NCBI GenBank assembly: GCA_018524345.1
Contig: JADQAZ010000001.1
Location: forward strand, 496,001-560,000
Direction of reading: 5' to 3'
DNA length: 64,000 nucleotides
DNA from: Harenicola maris
GTDB taxonomy: Bacteria > Pseudomonadota > Alphaproteobacteria > Rhodobacterales > Rhodobacteraceae
How positions within the stretch are numbered: position 1 is the first letter of the stretch; each line of letters starts with the position of its first letter. Position numbers and translations under genes: made by a program. Shown piece by piece: positions 10,206-19,511 of the stretch. Under the pieces are notes generated by a model. That model made no database searches. It had not been told where the DNA came from and saw only the letters and a program-made list of their open reading frames with translations.

Positions 10206-10249
10206 GCAGTTTTCCACAAGAAATGTAGCACATTTTGTGTGAAAACTGC
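10206..10249. promoter_or_regulatory. Long inverted repeat between ftsA and ftsZ
   Basis: The left arm GCAGTTTTCCACAAGAAATGT and the right arm ACATTTTGTGTGAAAACTGC are nearly complementary, with a loop of about 3 nt. It starts 31 nt after the ftsA stop. It could be a weak terminator or attenuator that uncouples ftsZ from the upstream operon, or a protein-binding site; no U-run follows, which argues against a simple terminator. Confidence 0.6.
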
Positions 10250-10327
10250 GATTCAAGGGTGACGGAGCGGGTGTGAGACAGTATCGTAATTCAAACTGAG
10301 TCTCCTGGCATGGGGGCTGTGCGACTC
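10250..10327. promoter_or_regulatory. Cluster of three GANTC sites upstream of ftsZ
   Basis: GATTC at 10250-10254, GAGTC at 10298-10302 and GACTC at 10323-10327 lie within 78 nt just in front of ftsZ. GANTC is the target of the cell-cycle methyltransferase CcrM in alphaproteobacteria, and methylation-sensitive ftsZ promoters are known in Caulobacter. Regulation here is inference from position and density. Confidence 0.55.
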
Positions 10328-10353
10328 AAAACAAAAGACAGGCGGACCTTATA

Positions 10354-12009
10354 ATGACACTGAATTTGACAATGCCAGGGCAACCACAGGATGACCTGAA
10401 ACCGCGTATCACCGTTTTCGGTGTTGGCGGGGCGGGCTGTAATGCGGTCAATAACATGATCGAAAAGCAGCTTGAGGGCGTTGAGTTCGTTGTGGCCAAC
10501 ACCGACGCACAGGCCCTGCAGCAAAGCTCCGCTCCGGCGCGCATTCAGATGGGTGTCAAGGTGACCGAGGGTCTGGGCGCGGGCGCACGGCCAACGGTTG
10601 GCGCCGCCGCCGCCGAGGAAACTCTGGAAGAGATCATCGACCAGCTGGCTGGCGCGCATATGTGCTTTATCACCGCCGGTATGGGCGGCGGCACCGGAAC
10701 AGGTGCAGCCCCGATCATCGCCCAAGCCGCACGCGAGCTGGGTGTTCTGACGGTTGGCGTTGTGACCAAGCCGTTCCAGTTTGAGGGCTCCAAGCGGATG
10801 CGTCAGGCCGAGGAGGGCGTTGATGCCCTGCAGAAGGTCGTCGATACGCTGATTATCATTCCGAACCAGAACCTCTTTGCCGTTGCCAACGAGCAGACCA
10901 CATTTACCGATGCCTTCGCCATGGCAGATGATGTGTTGTATCAAGGTGTTAAGGGCGTGACCGACCTGATGGTTCGCCCCGGTTTGATCAACCTCGACTT
11001 TGCTGACGTTCGCGCCGTGATGGACGAGATGGGCAAAGCCATGATGGGCACAGGCGAGGCCGAGGGCGACAACCGCGCCGAAGAGGCCGCGCATCGCGCC
11101 ATCAACAACAAACTGCTGGACGAGATGACATTGCAGGGCGCCAAGGGCGTGCTGATCAACGTCACCGGTGGCTCTGATATGACATTGTTCGAACTGGACG
11201 AGGCCGCAAACGTGATCCGCAACCAAGTGGACGCAGATGCGAACATCATCATCGGTTCGGCTCTGGACGAGAACATGGGCGGCAAGATGCGCATCAGCGT
11301 TGTCGCCACCGGCATCGACGCAGAGACTGTTGGCCGCACGACGCCGGTTCCACGTCGCCGTCTGTCCGATGTTGCAGCCCCTGCAGAAGAGACGGCGCCT
11401 GCACCAGCCCCCGCTGCCGAGGCACCCGCACCTGCTGGTCTGACCATCACCGGCGCGGCCGTTGGCGGCGCAGCAGTGGCAGCCCCTGTTCAGGCCGCAG
11501 CGCCTGTTGCCGCGCAGGCCCGCGAAGCGGTTGAAGAGACACCTAAAAACCTGTTCGGCGATCTGGAAGCCCCAGCCGCCGCAGAGGCCGACAACGGCAT
11601 GCCGCCCCCTGCCTATGCCCCGCAAGAGGAAACAGCAGAGAGCCTTGAAGCCTCCGAGGAAGTGATCGAGGAAGCGCCGCGCACGGCCTCTTCCCCCAAT
11701 GCCGATGTTCTTGAGCGTCTGCGCACGGCGGTAAGCTCCAGCACACGTGCTCCGGCAGAGGCGGCTCCTGCCGCTGCTCCGGCGCAGCCTGCGCAAGAAC
11801 CCGGCACAAGCGCCGCCGGTTCGCGCTTTGGCCTTGGGAACCTGATCACCCGTATGGGCGGTGCAGGCGAGCGTGCAGAAGAGGCCCCACGGGCCGCCGC
11901 TGCACAGCAGCCAGCCGCGCAGCAGCCACAGTATGTAGAAGAGCCAGAGATGGACAGCGAGCAGGAACGGATCGAAATTCCCGCCTTCCTGCGCCGTCAG
12001 GCCAACTAA
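10354..12009 (+). CDS. ftsZ: Cell division protein FtsZ
   Basis: FtsZ is the tubulin-like GTPase that forms the Z-ring. The 551-residue product has the GTP loop [13 protein letters not shown] at 23-35, the tubulin signature [10 protein letters not shown] near 111-120 and the T7-loop region NLDFADVR near 212. From about 330 an Ala/Pro/Glu-rich intrinsically disordered linker of roughly 200 residues leads to the conserved C-terminal peptide [10 protein letters not shown], which binds FtsA. The long linker is usual for Rhodobacterales and is why the protein exceeds the 380-residue enterobacterial form. It has its own upstream regulatory region and a strong downstream terminator. Confidence 0.98.
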   Translation: MTLNLTMPGQPQDDLKPRITVFGVGGAGCNAVNNMIEKQLEGVEFVVANTDAQALQQSSAPARIQMGVKVTEGLGAGARPTVGAAAAEETLEEIIDQLAGAHMCFITAGMGGGTGTGAAPIIAQAARELGVLTVGVVTKPFQFEGSKRMRQAEEGVDALQKVVDTLIIIPNQNLFAVANEQTTFTDAFAMADDVLYQGVKGVTDLMVRPGLINLDFADVRAVMDEMGKAMMGTGEAEGDNRAEEAAHRAINNKLLDEMTLQGAKGVLINVTGGSDMTLFELDEAANVIRNQVDADANIIIGSALDENMGGKMRISVVATGIDAETVGRTTPVPRRRLSDVAAPAEETAPAPAPAAEAPAPAGLTITGAAVGGAAVAAPVQAAAPVAAQAREAVEETPKNLFGDLEAPAAAEADNGMPPPAYAPQEETAESLEASEEVIEEAPRTASSPNADVLERLRTAVSSSTRAPAEAAPAAAPAQPAQEPGTSAAGSRFGLGNLITRMGGAGERAEEAPRAAAAQQPAAQQPQYVEEPEMDSEQERIEIPAFLRRQAN

Positions 12010-12033
12010 ACCCTGTGATCACTGACATATTGG

Positions 12034-12060
12034 AAGGGGCCGGGTTTTCCGGCCCTTTTC
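12034..12060 (+). terminator. Rho-independent terminator after ftsZ
   Basis: A GGGCCGG/CCGGCCC stem with a GTTTTC-type loop is followed by TTTTC, 25 nt after the ftsZ stop. It separates the division operon from lpxC. Confidence 0.85.
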
Positions 12061-12068
12061 TGTTGTAA

Positions 12069-12087
12069 AACAGGTATTTGACCTGTT
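12069..12087. promoter_or_regulatory. AACAGGT-N5-ACCTGTT inverted repeat upstream of lpxC
   Basis: Perfect 7-bp arms separated by 5 bp (19 bp in all) lie 9 nt beyond the ftsZ terminator and about 130 nt before the lpxC start. This is the size and shape of a dimeric repressor or activator site; the regulator is unknown. Confidence 0.4.
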
Positions 12088-12191
12088 GCCTGCCCGCTCT
12101 AGGCGGCGCACCGCCATTGGATCGCAGGCTTTGTTTCAACCCGTTACAAACCTTGAATTGAGGTTTGGGGGCAGGGGGCCTACCTCTGTAT

Positions 12192-12211
12192 CACTGGCAA
12201 GAAGACCAGTG
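12192..12211 (+). promoter_or_regulatory. Short hairpin immediately upstream of the lpxC start codon
   Basis: CACTGG and CCAGTG pair across an 8-nt loop and end 6 nt before the ATG, covering the usual Shine-Dalgarno position. No purine-rich ribosome site is seen between the hairpin and the start. It may control translation. Confidence 0.35.
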
Positions 12212-12217
12212 TTGTTC

Positions 12218-13150
12218 ATGAGGCTACCGGTGCAAACCACTTTGAAATCATCTGTCACTCTGCGCGGTGTGGGCGTCCATAAAGGGCGCGCTGTGCGTAT
12301 GACGATGCATCCGGCATCGGCCAATTACGGCATTTGGTTCAAGCGCACCGATGTGCGCGGCGCGGATCAGCTTATCGCCGCCCGTTGGGATAACGTGAGT
12401 GATGCGCAGCTGTGCACCTTGCTGTCGAATGACGAAGGCACCAGCGTTTCCACGGTTGAGCATGTCATGGCTGCCCTTGCGGGCTGCGGCGTGCATAACG
12501 CTCTGATCGAGGTGAGCGGGCCGGAAGTGCCGATCATGGATGGCTCTTCTGCGCCATTCGTGCGTGCGATTATGAATGTGGGTTTGCAAGAGCTGAACGC
12601 CCCCGTCCGGGCGTTGAAGGTTTTGAAACCTGTTGAGGTGCGCCGCGGCGATTCCGTTGCGAGGCTTGAGCCTTTCGATGGAATCGAAATCGACTTTGCC
12701 ATCACCTTTGACGAGGCCGCGATCGGCGATCAACGTCTGGCTTTGAACATGGCCAACGGCAGTTTTGTGCGCAACCTGTGCGACAGCCGCACCTTCTGCC
12801 GCAAGGCGGATGTGGATGCGATGCATGCGCGGGGGCTGGCCCTTGGGGGCACCTATCGCAACGCGGTTGTGGTGGAGGGCGCCGATGTCCTGAGCCCCGG
12901 TGGCCTGCGCCACCGTGATGAGCCTGTGCGCCATAAAATGTTGGATGCTTTGGGTGATCTGGCGCTTGCCGGGGCCCCTGTGATGGGGCGCTATGTGGGC
13001 GCGCGGTCGGGGCATGCGATGACCAATATGTTGCTGCGGGCGCTGTTTGCGGACCCGAGCGCCTACCGCATGGTGACATGCGACAAGGCCATGGCACGCC
13101 GCCTTCCGGGTGTTGGCGTGACCCATGCGGACCTTCGGGCCGTCGCCTGA
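12218..13150 (+). CDS. lpxC: UDP-3-O-acyl-N-acetylglucosamine deacetylase
   Basis: LpxC is the zinc enzyme of the committed step of lipid A synthesis. The 310-residue product starts at ATG 12218 with LPVQTTLKSSVTLRGVGVHKG, the usual N-terminus; longer in-frame starts exist back to 12086 but would add an unrelated 44-residue leader. Zinc ligands are His82 (TVEHVMAAL), His239 and Asp243 (HKMLDALGD). The catalytic region and length match the family. It stands alone between the ftsZ terminator and bamD, with two candidate control structures upstream. Confidence 0.95.
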   Translation: MRLPVQTTLKSSVTLRGVGVHKGRAVRMTMHPASANYGIWFKRTDVRGADQLIAARWDNVSDAQLCTLLSNDEGTSVSTVEHVMAALAGCGVHNALIEVSGPEVPIMDGSSAPFVRAIMNVGLQELNAPVRALKVLKPVEVRRGDSVARLEPFDGIEIDFAITFDEAAIGDQRLALNMANGSFVRNLCDSRTFCRKADVDAMHARGLALGGTYRNAVVVEGADVLSPGGLRHRDEPVRHKMLDALGDLALAGAPVMGRYVGARSGHAMTNMLLRALFADPSAYRMVTCDKAMARRLPGVGVTHADLRAVA

Positions 13151-13291
13151 TCACTACACCGTCAGACACAAGAGGTGCCAAAAGGCGTTTTGCACCAGAA
13201 TGTTCTGTGCTAGATGAAACAAAGCATCGGCACATGGGGTGATCCTATGGGCTGGAAAGAAGCGCCACAACGGCACGAGGTGAGGCATCTG

Positions 13292-14143
13292 ATGGCAGGT
13301 TGGGCATCCAAAGCGGTGGTTGTTTCCTTGGTGCTGTCTGCTGGAATGCTGACAGGCTGCGGAAGCGAAGAAGGGTTCTTTGCGAGTCGCGAAGTGCCGC
13401 TTGAGAGTTATTCCGCCGAGGAAATCTTTCGCAACGCGGAGTTCGAGCTTTCGAACAACAAACCCGATGAGGCGGCGATCCTGTTCGGCGAGATCGAGCG
13501 TTTGTATCCCTATTCGGAATGGGCGAAGCGGGCCTTGATCATGCAGGCATTTGCCTATCATGGCGACCGCGACTATGAAAATTCGCGCTCTACGGCGCAG
13601 CGTTACATCGACTTTTATCCAGCCGATGAGGATGCCGCCTATGCGCAGTATCTTCTGGCGCTGTCCTATTATGACCAGATCGACGAGATCGGGCGCGATC
13701 AGGGCCTGACCTTTCAGGCCTTGCAGGCGCTGCGGACGGTCATCGAGCGTTATCCTGACAGCGAATATGCGCGTTCTGCGATCCTGAAGTTTGACCTTGC
13801 CTTCGATCACCTTGCCGCCAAGGAGATGGAGATCGGGCGCTATTACCTCAAGCGCAAGCATTACACCTCTGCGATCAACCGGTTCCGGGTGATTGTCGAG
13901 GAGTTCCAGACCACCACGCATACGGCCGAATCCCTGCACCGTCTGGTAGAGGCCTATCTGTCCCTTGGTCTTGAGGATGAGGCACAGACCGCTGGTGCGA
14001 TTCTGGCCCATAACTTTCAGGCCACGGAGTGGTATCAGGACAGTTACCGCCTGCTGGTGGAGCGTAACCTGACCATGGAAGCCCGCGGCGAGAATTGGCT
14101 GCGCCAAGTGTATCGCCAGATGATCAAGGGCGAGTGGATCTAA
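13292..14143 (+). CDS. bamD: Outer membrane protein assembly factor BamD
   Basis: BamD is the essential lipoprotein of the BAM complex that inserts beta-barrel proteins into the outer membrane. The 283-residue protein opens with a lipoprotein signal ending in the lipobox LTGC (Cys at residue 23), followed by TPR-like helical repeats typical of the ComL/YfiO family (PYSEWAKRALIMQAFAYHG, YIDFYPADEDAAYAQYLLALSYYDQI). I chose ATG 13292 because it is preceded by GAGGTGAGG at good spacing and gives a compact signal peptide. ATGs at 13214 and 13247 are in-frame alternatives. recN follows after 34 nt. Confidence 0.93.
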   Translation: MAGWASKAVVVSLVLSAGMLTGCGSEEGFFASREVPLESYSAEEIFRNAEFELSNNKPDEAAILFGEIERLYPYSEWAKRALIMQAFAYHGDRDYENSRSTAQRYIDFYPADEDAAYAQYLLALSYYDQIDEIGRDQGLTFQALQALRTVIERYPDSEYARSAILKFDLAFDHLAAKEMEIGRYYLKRKHYTSAINRFRVIVEEFQTTTHTAESLHRLVEAYLSLGLEDEAQTAGAILAHNFQATEWYQDSYRLLVERNLTMEARGENWLRQVYRQMIKGEWI

Positions 14144-14177
14144 GCCGCCTTTGGGCGCCAATGGGGGCAGGGGGCTG

Positions 14178-15824
14178 ATGCTGCGGGGCCTCGATATCCG
14201 TGATATGCTGATTATTGACCGGCTGGAGCTTATGTTTCAGCCCGGTCTTAATGTGCTGACCGGCGAGACCGGGGCGGGGAAATCCATCCTTCTGGATTCG
14301 CTAGGCTTTGTGCTTGGCTGGCGCGGGCGTGCGGAACTGGTGCGCAGCGGGGCGGCGCAGGGCGAGGTGACGGCCTGGTTTGATCTGGGGCCGGATCATC
14401 CGGCGCATCGGGTTCTGGAAGAGGCCGGCTTGCCCGGCGGCGAGGAGTTGATCCTGCGCCGGATCAACACCGCCGAGGGGCGCAAAACCGCATGGATCAA
14501 TGACCGCCGTGCCTCTGGCGAGGTGCTGCGCGAGGTGTCGGAGACCTTGGTCGAGCTGCATGGGCAGCATGATGACCGCGGGCTGTTGAACCCGCGCGGG
14601 CATATGGCGGTGCTTGATGAATTTGCCGGACATGGGGCCAAGCAGGCCTCTGTGCGGGCGGCATGGCGGGCCCTGCGCGCGGCGGAGGCGGCTTATGCGG
14701 CGGCTGTGGCCGAGCAGGCCGCCTTGGCCGAGGAAGAGGAATTCTTGCGCCACGCGGCGGCAGAGATCGGCAAGCTGGCGCCCGAGGCGGGCGAAGAGGT
14801 CGTCCTGGACACAAAGCGCCGGATGATGCAGGCCGCCGACCGGGTGCGCGAGGATATCGCCAATGCGCAGACGGCCCTCGGGGCGCAGGGCGCCGAGGGG
14901 CCAATGCTGGATGCTCTTCGCTGGCTGGACGGCGCGGCGGAGGCGACCGAAGGGGCGCTTGACGGGCCACTGGAGGCCCTAGGCCGCGCGATGGATGCCT
15001 TGGCAGAGGCCGAGGCGGGCGTGGGCAGTGTTCTGGATGCGCTGTCCTTTGATGCCAGCGATCTGGAGGCAACGGAGGAGCGGCTCTTTGCTCTGCGTGC
15101 CCTTGCGCGCAAGCATGAGGTGCTGCCCGACGAGCTTGCCGCCCTTGGGGCGGAATACGACGCGAAGTTGCAGGCGCTGGATGGCGGTGTGGGGGCCACG
15201 GCGGCGCTGGAGAAGGCCTTAGTCGATGCGCGCGCGGCCTATCGCGCCGCGGCAGAGGGCCTGACCGCGAGCCGCCGGAAGGCGGCGGGCAAGCTGGACA
15301 AAGCCATGGGGCGCGAGCTTGCGCCGCTTAAGATGGAGCGTGCGGTTTTCACCACCGAGATCGCCGAGGCGACCGCCGGGCCGGAGGGTGTGGACGCGGT
15401 GAGCTTTACCGTGGCGACCAACCCCGGCGCACCCTCCGGCCCCTTGGCAAAGATCGCCTCGGGCGGGGAACTGAGCCGGTTCTTGCTTGCCCTCAAGGTG
15501 TGTTTGAGTGGCACCGGCACCTCGCGCTGTATGATCTTTGACGAGATTGACCGCGGCGTGGGCGGGGCCACGGCGGATGCCGTGGGGCGGCGTCTGGCGG
15601 AGCTTGCCGATGGCGGGCAGGTGCTGGTTGTGACCCACTCGCCGCAGGTGGCGGCCCTTGGGCAGCACCATTGGCGGGTGGAGAAACAGGTGAAAAAGGG
15701 CATGACCCTGTCCACCGTTGTGCCGCTGGCCGAGGCGGAGCGGGTGGACGAATTGGCACGGATGCTGTCGGGGGACACCGTCACAGACGAGGCCCGCGCC
15801 GCAGCGCGCGCCTTGCTCTCGTAG
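14178..15824 (+). CDS. recN: DNA repair protein RecN
   Basis: RecN is an SMC-like ATPase acting in double-strand break repair. The 548-residue product has a Walker A GETGAGKS near residue 32, a long Ala/Glu/Arg-rich coiled-coil centre (about 160-360), the ABC signature SGGELSRF near 430 and Walker B CMIFDEIDRGVGG near 450. The ATG at 14178 is preceded by a GGGGCAGGGGG stretch. It ends the plus-strand cluster; two AT-rich palindromes follow. Confidence 0.95.
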   Translation: MLRGLDIRDMLIIDRLELMFQPGLNVLTGETGAGKSILLDSLGFVLGWRGRAELVRSGAAQGEVTAWFDLGPDHPAHRVLEEAGLPGGEELILRRINTAEGRKTAWINDRRASGEVLREVSETLVELHGQHDDRGLLNPRGHMAVLDEFAGHGAKQASVRAAWRALRAAEAAYAAAVAEQAALAEEEEFLRHAAAEIGKLAPEAGEEVVLDTKRRMMQAADRVREDIANAQTALGAQGAEGPMLDALRWLDGAAEATEGALDGPLEALGRAMDALAEAEAGVGSVLDALSFDASDLEATEERLFALRALARKHEVLPDELAALGAEYDAKLQALDGGVGATAALEKALVDARAAYRAAAEGLTASRRKAAGKLDKAMGRELAPLKMERAVFTTEIAEATAGPEGVDAVSFTVATNPGAPSGPLAKIASGGELSRFLLALKVCLSGTGTSRCMIFDEIDRGVGGATADAVGRRLAELADGGQVLVVTHSPQVAALGQHHWRVEKQVKKGMTLSTVVPLAEAERVDELARMLSGDTVTDEARAAARALLS

Positions 15825-15829
15825 GGCCA

Positions 15830-15870
15830 AGAATTTTCGGCGAAAATTCTCAGATTTTTGGAAAAAATCT
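15830..15870. terminator. Tandem AT-rich palindromes between convergent genes (family R2)
   Basis: AGAATTTTC-ggc-GAAAATTCT (15830-15850) and AGATTTTT-gga-AAAAATCT (15852-15870) lie side by side between the stop of recN and the stop of the minus-strand FAD dehydrogenase. The position suggests bidirectional termination. They resemble the palindromes at 48010-48032 and 48918-48940. Confidence 0.6.
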
Positions 15871-15878
15871 GTCCCCGC

Positions 15879-17255
15879 CTAGCCGTTCTGTTGCACGACT
15901 TTGCCGGGGTTCAGGATGTTTTGCGGATCAAGGGTGCGTTTCAGATCGCCCATGACGGACCAGGCATCGCCGTGTTGTTCGGCCATCAGGGGCAGTTTGC
16001 CCATGCCGATGCCATGCTCGCCGGTGATCGTGCCTTGCAGCTCCAGCGCCTGTTCGGACATGCGCTTGGCGAGGGCTTTGGCGGCGGCTTTATCCTCTGG
16101 CTTGTTCGGATCGATGATCAGGAGGGAATGGTAGTTCCCGTCGCCCACATGGCCGAGGATGTATCCGGGCACGGGGCTGTCGTCGATCAGTTTGCGGGCG
16201 TCTTCGATGGCACGGGCGAGCTGTGAGATGGGCACGCAGGCGTCGGTTGTCACGCCGGTGCAGCCGGGGTGCGCGGCGAGTGTGGACCAATAGGCGCGGT
16301 GGCGCATTTCCCACAGGGCGCTGCGTTCCTCGGGCTTCGAGGACCAGCGGAAATCCGTGCCGCCGAACTCCTCGGCCACCTCGCCAAAGCGGGTTGCGTC
16401 CTCGGCGGTTGAGGTTTCGGAGCCGTGGAATTCGACCAGCAGGTGCGGGGCCTCTGCCAGCTCGATCCCGGATTGTGCCTTGCAGACAGCGGCGGAGGCT
16501 TTGTCCAGAAACTCGATCCGCGCCATGGGGATGCCCATCTGGATGGTGGTGATCACGGCGTTGACCGCATCCTCGGTGCTGTCAAAGGCGCAGACGGCGG
16601 CGGAGATCGCCTCTGGCTGGCCGCGCAGGCGTAGGGTGATTTCGGTGATCAGGCCAAGGGTGCCTTCGGCGCCGGTGAACAGGGCGGTGAGGTCATAGCC
16701 GGAGGAGCTTTTGCGGGCGCGGGTGCCGGTGCGGATCACGCGGCCATCGGCGAGGACGACCTCAAGCCCCATGACATTGTCGCGCATGGTGCCATAGCGC
16801 ACCGCCGTGGTGCCTGAGGCGCGGGTGCTGGTCATACCGCCGAGGGAGGCATTTGCGCCGGGATCGACGGGAAAGAACAGGCCGGTGGCGCGCAGGTCGG
16901 TGTTCAGGGCCTCTCTCGTGACGCCGGGCTGGACGGTGCAGTCCATGTCCTCTGGGCTGACGCGGAGGATCTTGTCCATCTTGGTGAAATCCACGCAGAT
17001 GCCGCCATTGATGGCGAGGGCGTGCCCCTCGAGCGAGGTGCCGGTGCCCCATGCCACCACGGGGCAGTCATGGGCCGAGCAGATCCGCATGATCTGCGAA
17101 ACCTCCTCGGTGGAGCGCGGATAGGCCACGGCATCGGGCGGGGTTGGTGGGAAATAGGCCTCAGATTGGCCGTGCAGGTCCAAATCGCTCTTGGAGGTGG
17201 TTAACCTATCGCCTAACACTTGGGTAAGTTCGGTAATCGCTTGGGCAATCGTCAT
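15879..17255 (-). CDS. FAD-linked D-lactate/2-hydroxyacid dehydrogenase
   Basis: A 458-residue member of the FAD-binding-4/FAD-oxidase-C family that includes cytochrome-linked D-lactate dehydrogenase and GlcD. The N-terminal PCMH FAD domain (about 35-215) contains VVAWGTGTSLEGHA and PGANASLGG. The C-terminal cap carries GHVGDGNYHSLL near 388 and GEHGIGMGKL near 430, with the metal-binding histidines. Length and motifs fit the D-lactate dehydrogenase (LDHD-like) branch. The exact 2-hydroxyacid cannot be told; no glcE/glcF neighbours are present, which favours D-lactate over glycolate oxidase. Confidence 0.85.
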   Translation of the reverse strand: MTIAQAITELTQVLGDRLTTSKSDLDLHGQSEAYFPPTPPDAVAYPRSTEEVSQIMRICSAHDCPVVAWGTGTSLEGHALAINGGICVDFTKMDKILRVSPEDMDCTVQPGVTREALNTDLRATGLFFPVDPGANASLGGMTSTRASGTTAVRYGTMRDNVMGLEVVLADGRVIRTGTRARKSSSGYDLTALFTGAEGTLGLITEITLRLRGQPEAISAAVCAFDSTEDAVNAVITTIQMGIPMARIEFLDKASAAVCKAQSGIELAEAPHLLVEFHGSETSTAEDATRFGEVAEEFGGTDFRWSSKPEERSALWEMRHRAYWSTLAAHPGCTGVTTDACVPISQLARAIEDARKLIDDSPVPGYILGHVGDGNYHSLLIIDPNKPEDKAAAKALAKRMSEQALELQGTITGEHGIGMGKLPLMAEQHGDAWSVMGDLKRTLDPQNILNPGKVVQQNG

Positions 17256-17334
17256 TTTTTGGTGTTCCCGGAATTTTGCCAGACCAACCTAGGCCAAGCG
17301 GGCGGTCTGGGAAAGTGAGAAGCCCTGCCCGTGA

Positions 17335-19068
17335 TTGCGCATCGAGGATCCATTGCCAGAGCCGCGCCCTGAAAGCCTAGAGACCAAACCGCCCGCGCCT
17401 GCCGGTGGCCCCTTTGGCCGGGCGGGGGGCGAGATGCGGCGGGTGATGCGGGTTCTGCGCGAGCGGGGGCCGAGCAAGATCCAGTTCTGGTTCATCGCCC
17501 TGTTTATCGGGATTGCCGCGGGGCTTGCGGCTTCGGCCTTTCGCGTCGGGGTGAGCCTGTTGCAAACCACGCTCTACGGGGCCGAGAGCGTCGAGACCAT
17601 TCACTCCTTTGCCCGCACCCTGCCTTGGTATTGGGTTTTTGCCATTCCTGTCATGGGCGGGCTGTTGGTGGGGGTGATCCTGCACCGTTATACCCCTGAC
17701 GGGCGGGTGCGTTCGGTTGCGGATGTGATCGAGGGCGCGGCCCTGAACAACGGGCGGGTCGAGCGGCGGGCGGGGATCGCCTCGGCTATGGCCTCGCTGA
17801 TCACTTTGTCGTCGGGCGGATCGACGGGCCGCGAGGGGCCTGTGGTGCATATTGCGGGGCTGATTTCCACTTGGGTGTCGAACCGGTTGAATGCCAACGG
17901 GATCACGGGGCGGGACCTGTTGGGTTGTGCCGTGGCGGCGGCTGTTTCTGCGTCCTTTAACGCGCCTTTGGCGGGGGCTTTGTTCGCGCTTGAGGTCGTG
18001 CTGCGGCATTTCGCGGTGCATGCCTTTGCCCCGATCGCCATTGCCAGCGTGGCGGGGGCGGTTGTCAGCCGCCTTGAGTTTGGCGATGTGGCGCAGTTCT
18101 CGGCGCGGGGGGGCAGCGAGGGCCTTGGGTTCTATGTCGAGCTGCCTGCGTTTTTGATGCTTGGGCTGATCTGCGGTTTGGTGGCGGTTGTCCTGATGCG
18201 CTCGATCTTCTGGGCCGATGATTTTGGCAGTCAGGTGCAGGCCCGTATTGGCCTGCCGCGCTGGATCCGGCCTGCTTTGGCGGGGGGGATGCTGGGGGCG
18301 ATTGCGATCTGGTATCCGCATATTATCGGCGTGGGCTATGAGACCACGGTGCAGGCCCTTCAGGGCGGATTGCTGCTGCATGAGGCCTTGGTGTTTGTGG
18401 TGATCAAGGTGATTGCGGTTGTCATCACCATGGCGGGCCGGATGGGGGGCGGGGTGTTTTCGCCCTCTCTCATGATTGGCGCATTGGCGGGGCTTGGGTT
18501 TGGCTTGGTTGCGACGGCGGTCTTTCCCACGGTGTCCTCGGGCGGGGCGCTTTATGCGCTTGCCGGGATGGGGGCGGTGGCGGCGGCGGTTCTGGGCGCG
18601 CCGATTTCGACCACATTGATCGTCTTCGAATTGACGGGAGACTGGCAGACCGGCCTTGCGGTGATGGTGGCGGTTTCGGCCTCCACCGCTGTGGCGAGCA
18701 AGATTGTGGATCGCTCGTTCTTCCTGACCCAGCTGGAGCGGCGCGGCAGCCGGATTGCCGCGGGGCCGCAGCAGTATTTGCTGGGGCTCTATTCAGCGGC
18801 CTATATCATGCGGTCCCTCGACAGCCCGCGCGCCGCGCCGGAGCCGCGCTGCCGTGCGATGATCGAAGGCGGTCTGTGGATTGCGCCCGATACGACGCTG
18901 GAAACCCTTTTGCCGATGCTGGAGGAGAGCGATGACGGGTTTATTCCGGTGCTGGCCCCCGCCAGCACGGGCGGGCAGGGGGAGCTTATGGGGGCTGTGT
19001 TCCATGTGGATGCCCTGCGAGCCTATAACCGCGCGTTGGCAGAGACAGCGGCGGAGGAGCACAGCTAG
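17335..19068 (+). CDS. ClC-family chloride channel/transporter
   Basis: A 577-residue ClC protein with many membrane helices. The gating-glutamate motif GREGP is at residues 165-169 (Glu167) and the G.FSP filter motif near 372; the first selectivity motif GSGIP is replaced by an IEGAALNNG stretch, as in several ClC subgroups. After the membrane part, about residues 470-560 contain a short CBS-like region (TTLETLLPMLEESDDGFIPVL). The frame opens at TTG 17335; ATG 17434 (33 codons on, preceded by GGGCGGGGGGCGAG) is a credible alternative start that removes a Pro-rich leader. Divergent from the FAD dehydrogenase. Confidence 0.88.
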   Translation: MRIEDPLPEPRPESLETKPPAPAGGPFGRAGGEMRRVMRVLRERGPSKIQFWFIALFIGIAAGLAASAFRVGVSLLQTTLYGAESVETIHSFARTLPWYWVFAIPVMGGLLVGVILHRYTPDGRVRSVADVIEGAALNNGRVERRAGIASAMASLITLSSGGSTGREGPVVHIAGLISTWVSNRLNANGITGRDLLGCAVAAAVSASFNAPLAGALFALEVVLRHFAVHAFAPIAIASVAGAVVSRLEFGDVAQFSARGGSEGLGFYVELPAFLMLGLICGLVAVVLMRSIFWADDFGSQVQARIGLPRWIRPALAGGMLGAIAIWYPHIIGVGYETTVQALQGGLLLHEALVFVVIKVIAVVITMAGRMGGGVFSPSLMIGALAGLGFGLVATAVFPTVSSGGALYALAGMGAVAAAVLGAPISTTLIVFELTGDWQTGLAVMVAVSASTAVASKIVDRSFFLTQLERRGSRIAAGPQQYLLGLYSAAYIMRSLDSPRAAPEPRCRAMIEGGLWIAPDTTLETLLPMLEESDDGFIPVLAPASTGGQGELMGAVFHVDALRAYNRALAETAAEEHS

Positions 19069-19073
19069 CCGGG

Positions 19074-19415
19074 TCAGAGTTTTTCGACGGTGACCTTGTC
19101 GGGGTAGAAGGCGAGGTGGCCTTTGATCTCGGCCACGGCCTCGATCGGGTCCTCATAGGACCATGCGGCGTCGGGCATGGTGCCGCTTTTGGCCTCAAGG
19201 TTGTAATGGGTTGCCGTGCCCTTGTGCGGGCAGGTTGTTGTGGTTTCGGACAGGTCAAGGAAGGCCATGGCGATGTCCGATTTCGGGATATAGATGACAG
19301 GGGCGTAATCGCCTTCTGTCAGCTCCAGCGCGTTGCTGCTCTCGCCGATGACGGCGCCGGCCGCGCGGATGGCCCATTTGCCTGTCGCCTTCACGATAGA
19401 AATCTTTGGTGCCAT
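19074..19415 (-). CDS. DUF427 domain protein
   Basis: A 113-residue cytoplasmic protein matching DUF427: central PVIYIPKSDI, then CPHKGTATHY and a W-rich end (AAWSYEDPIEAVAEIKGHLAFYPDKV). The family has a small beta-rich fold and no established biochemical role. It ends 5 nt from the stop of the ClC gene on the other strand. The next gene upstream on this strand is the M24B aminopeptidase's 3' neighbour; no operon is evident. Confidence 0.8.
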   Translation of the reverse strand: MAPKISIVKATGKWAIRAAGAVIGESSNALELTEGDYAPVIYIPKSDIAMAFLDLSETTTTCPHKGTATHYNLEAKSGTMPDAAWSYEDPIEAVAEIKGHLAFYPDKVTVEKL

Positions 19416-19511
19416 GTCGGATGCCTCTTTGTTTCGGTTGGTGCCCGGTTATAGGGCGGGTTGTGTCACAGGTCCATGACGCGGGGCCATGGGGCATGCG
19501 GATCGGTGGGA

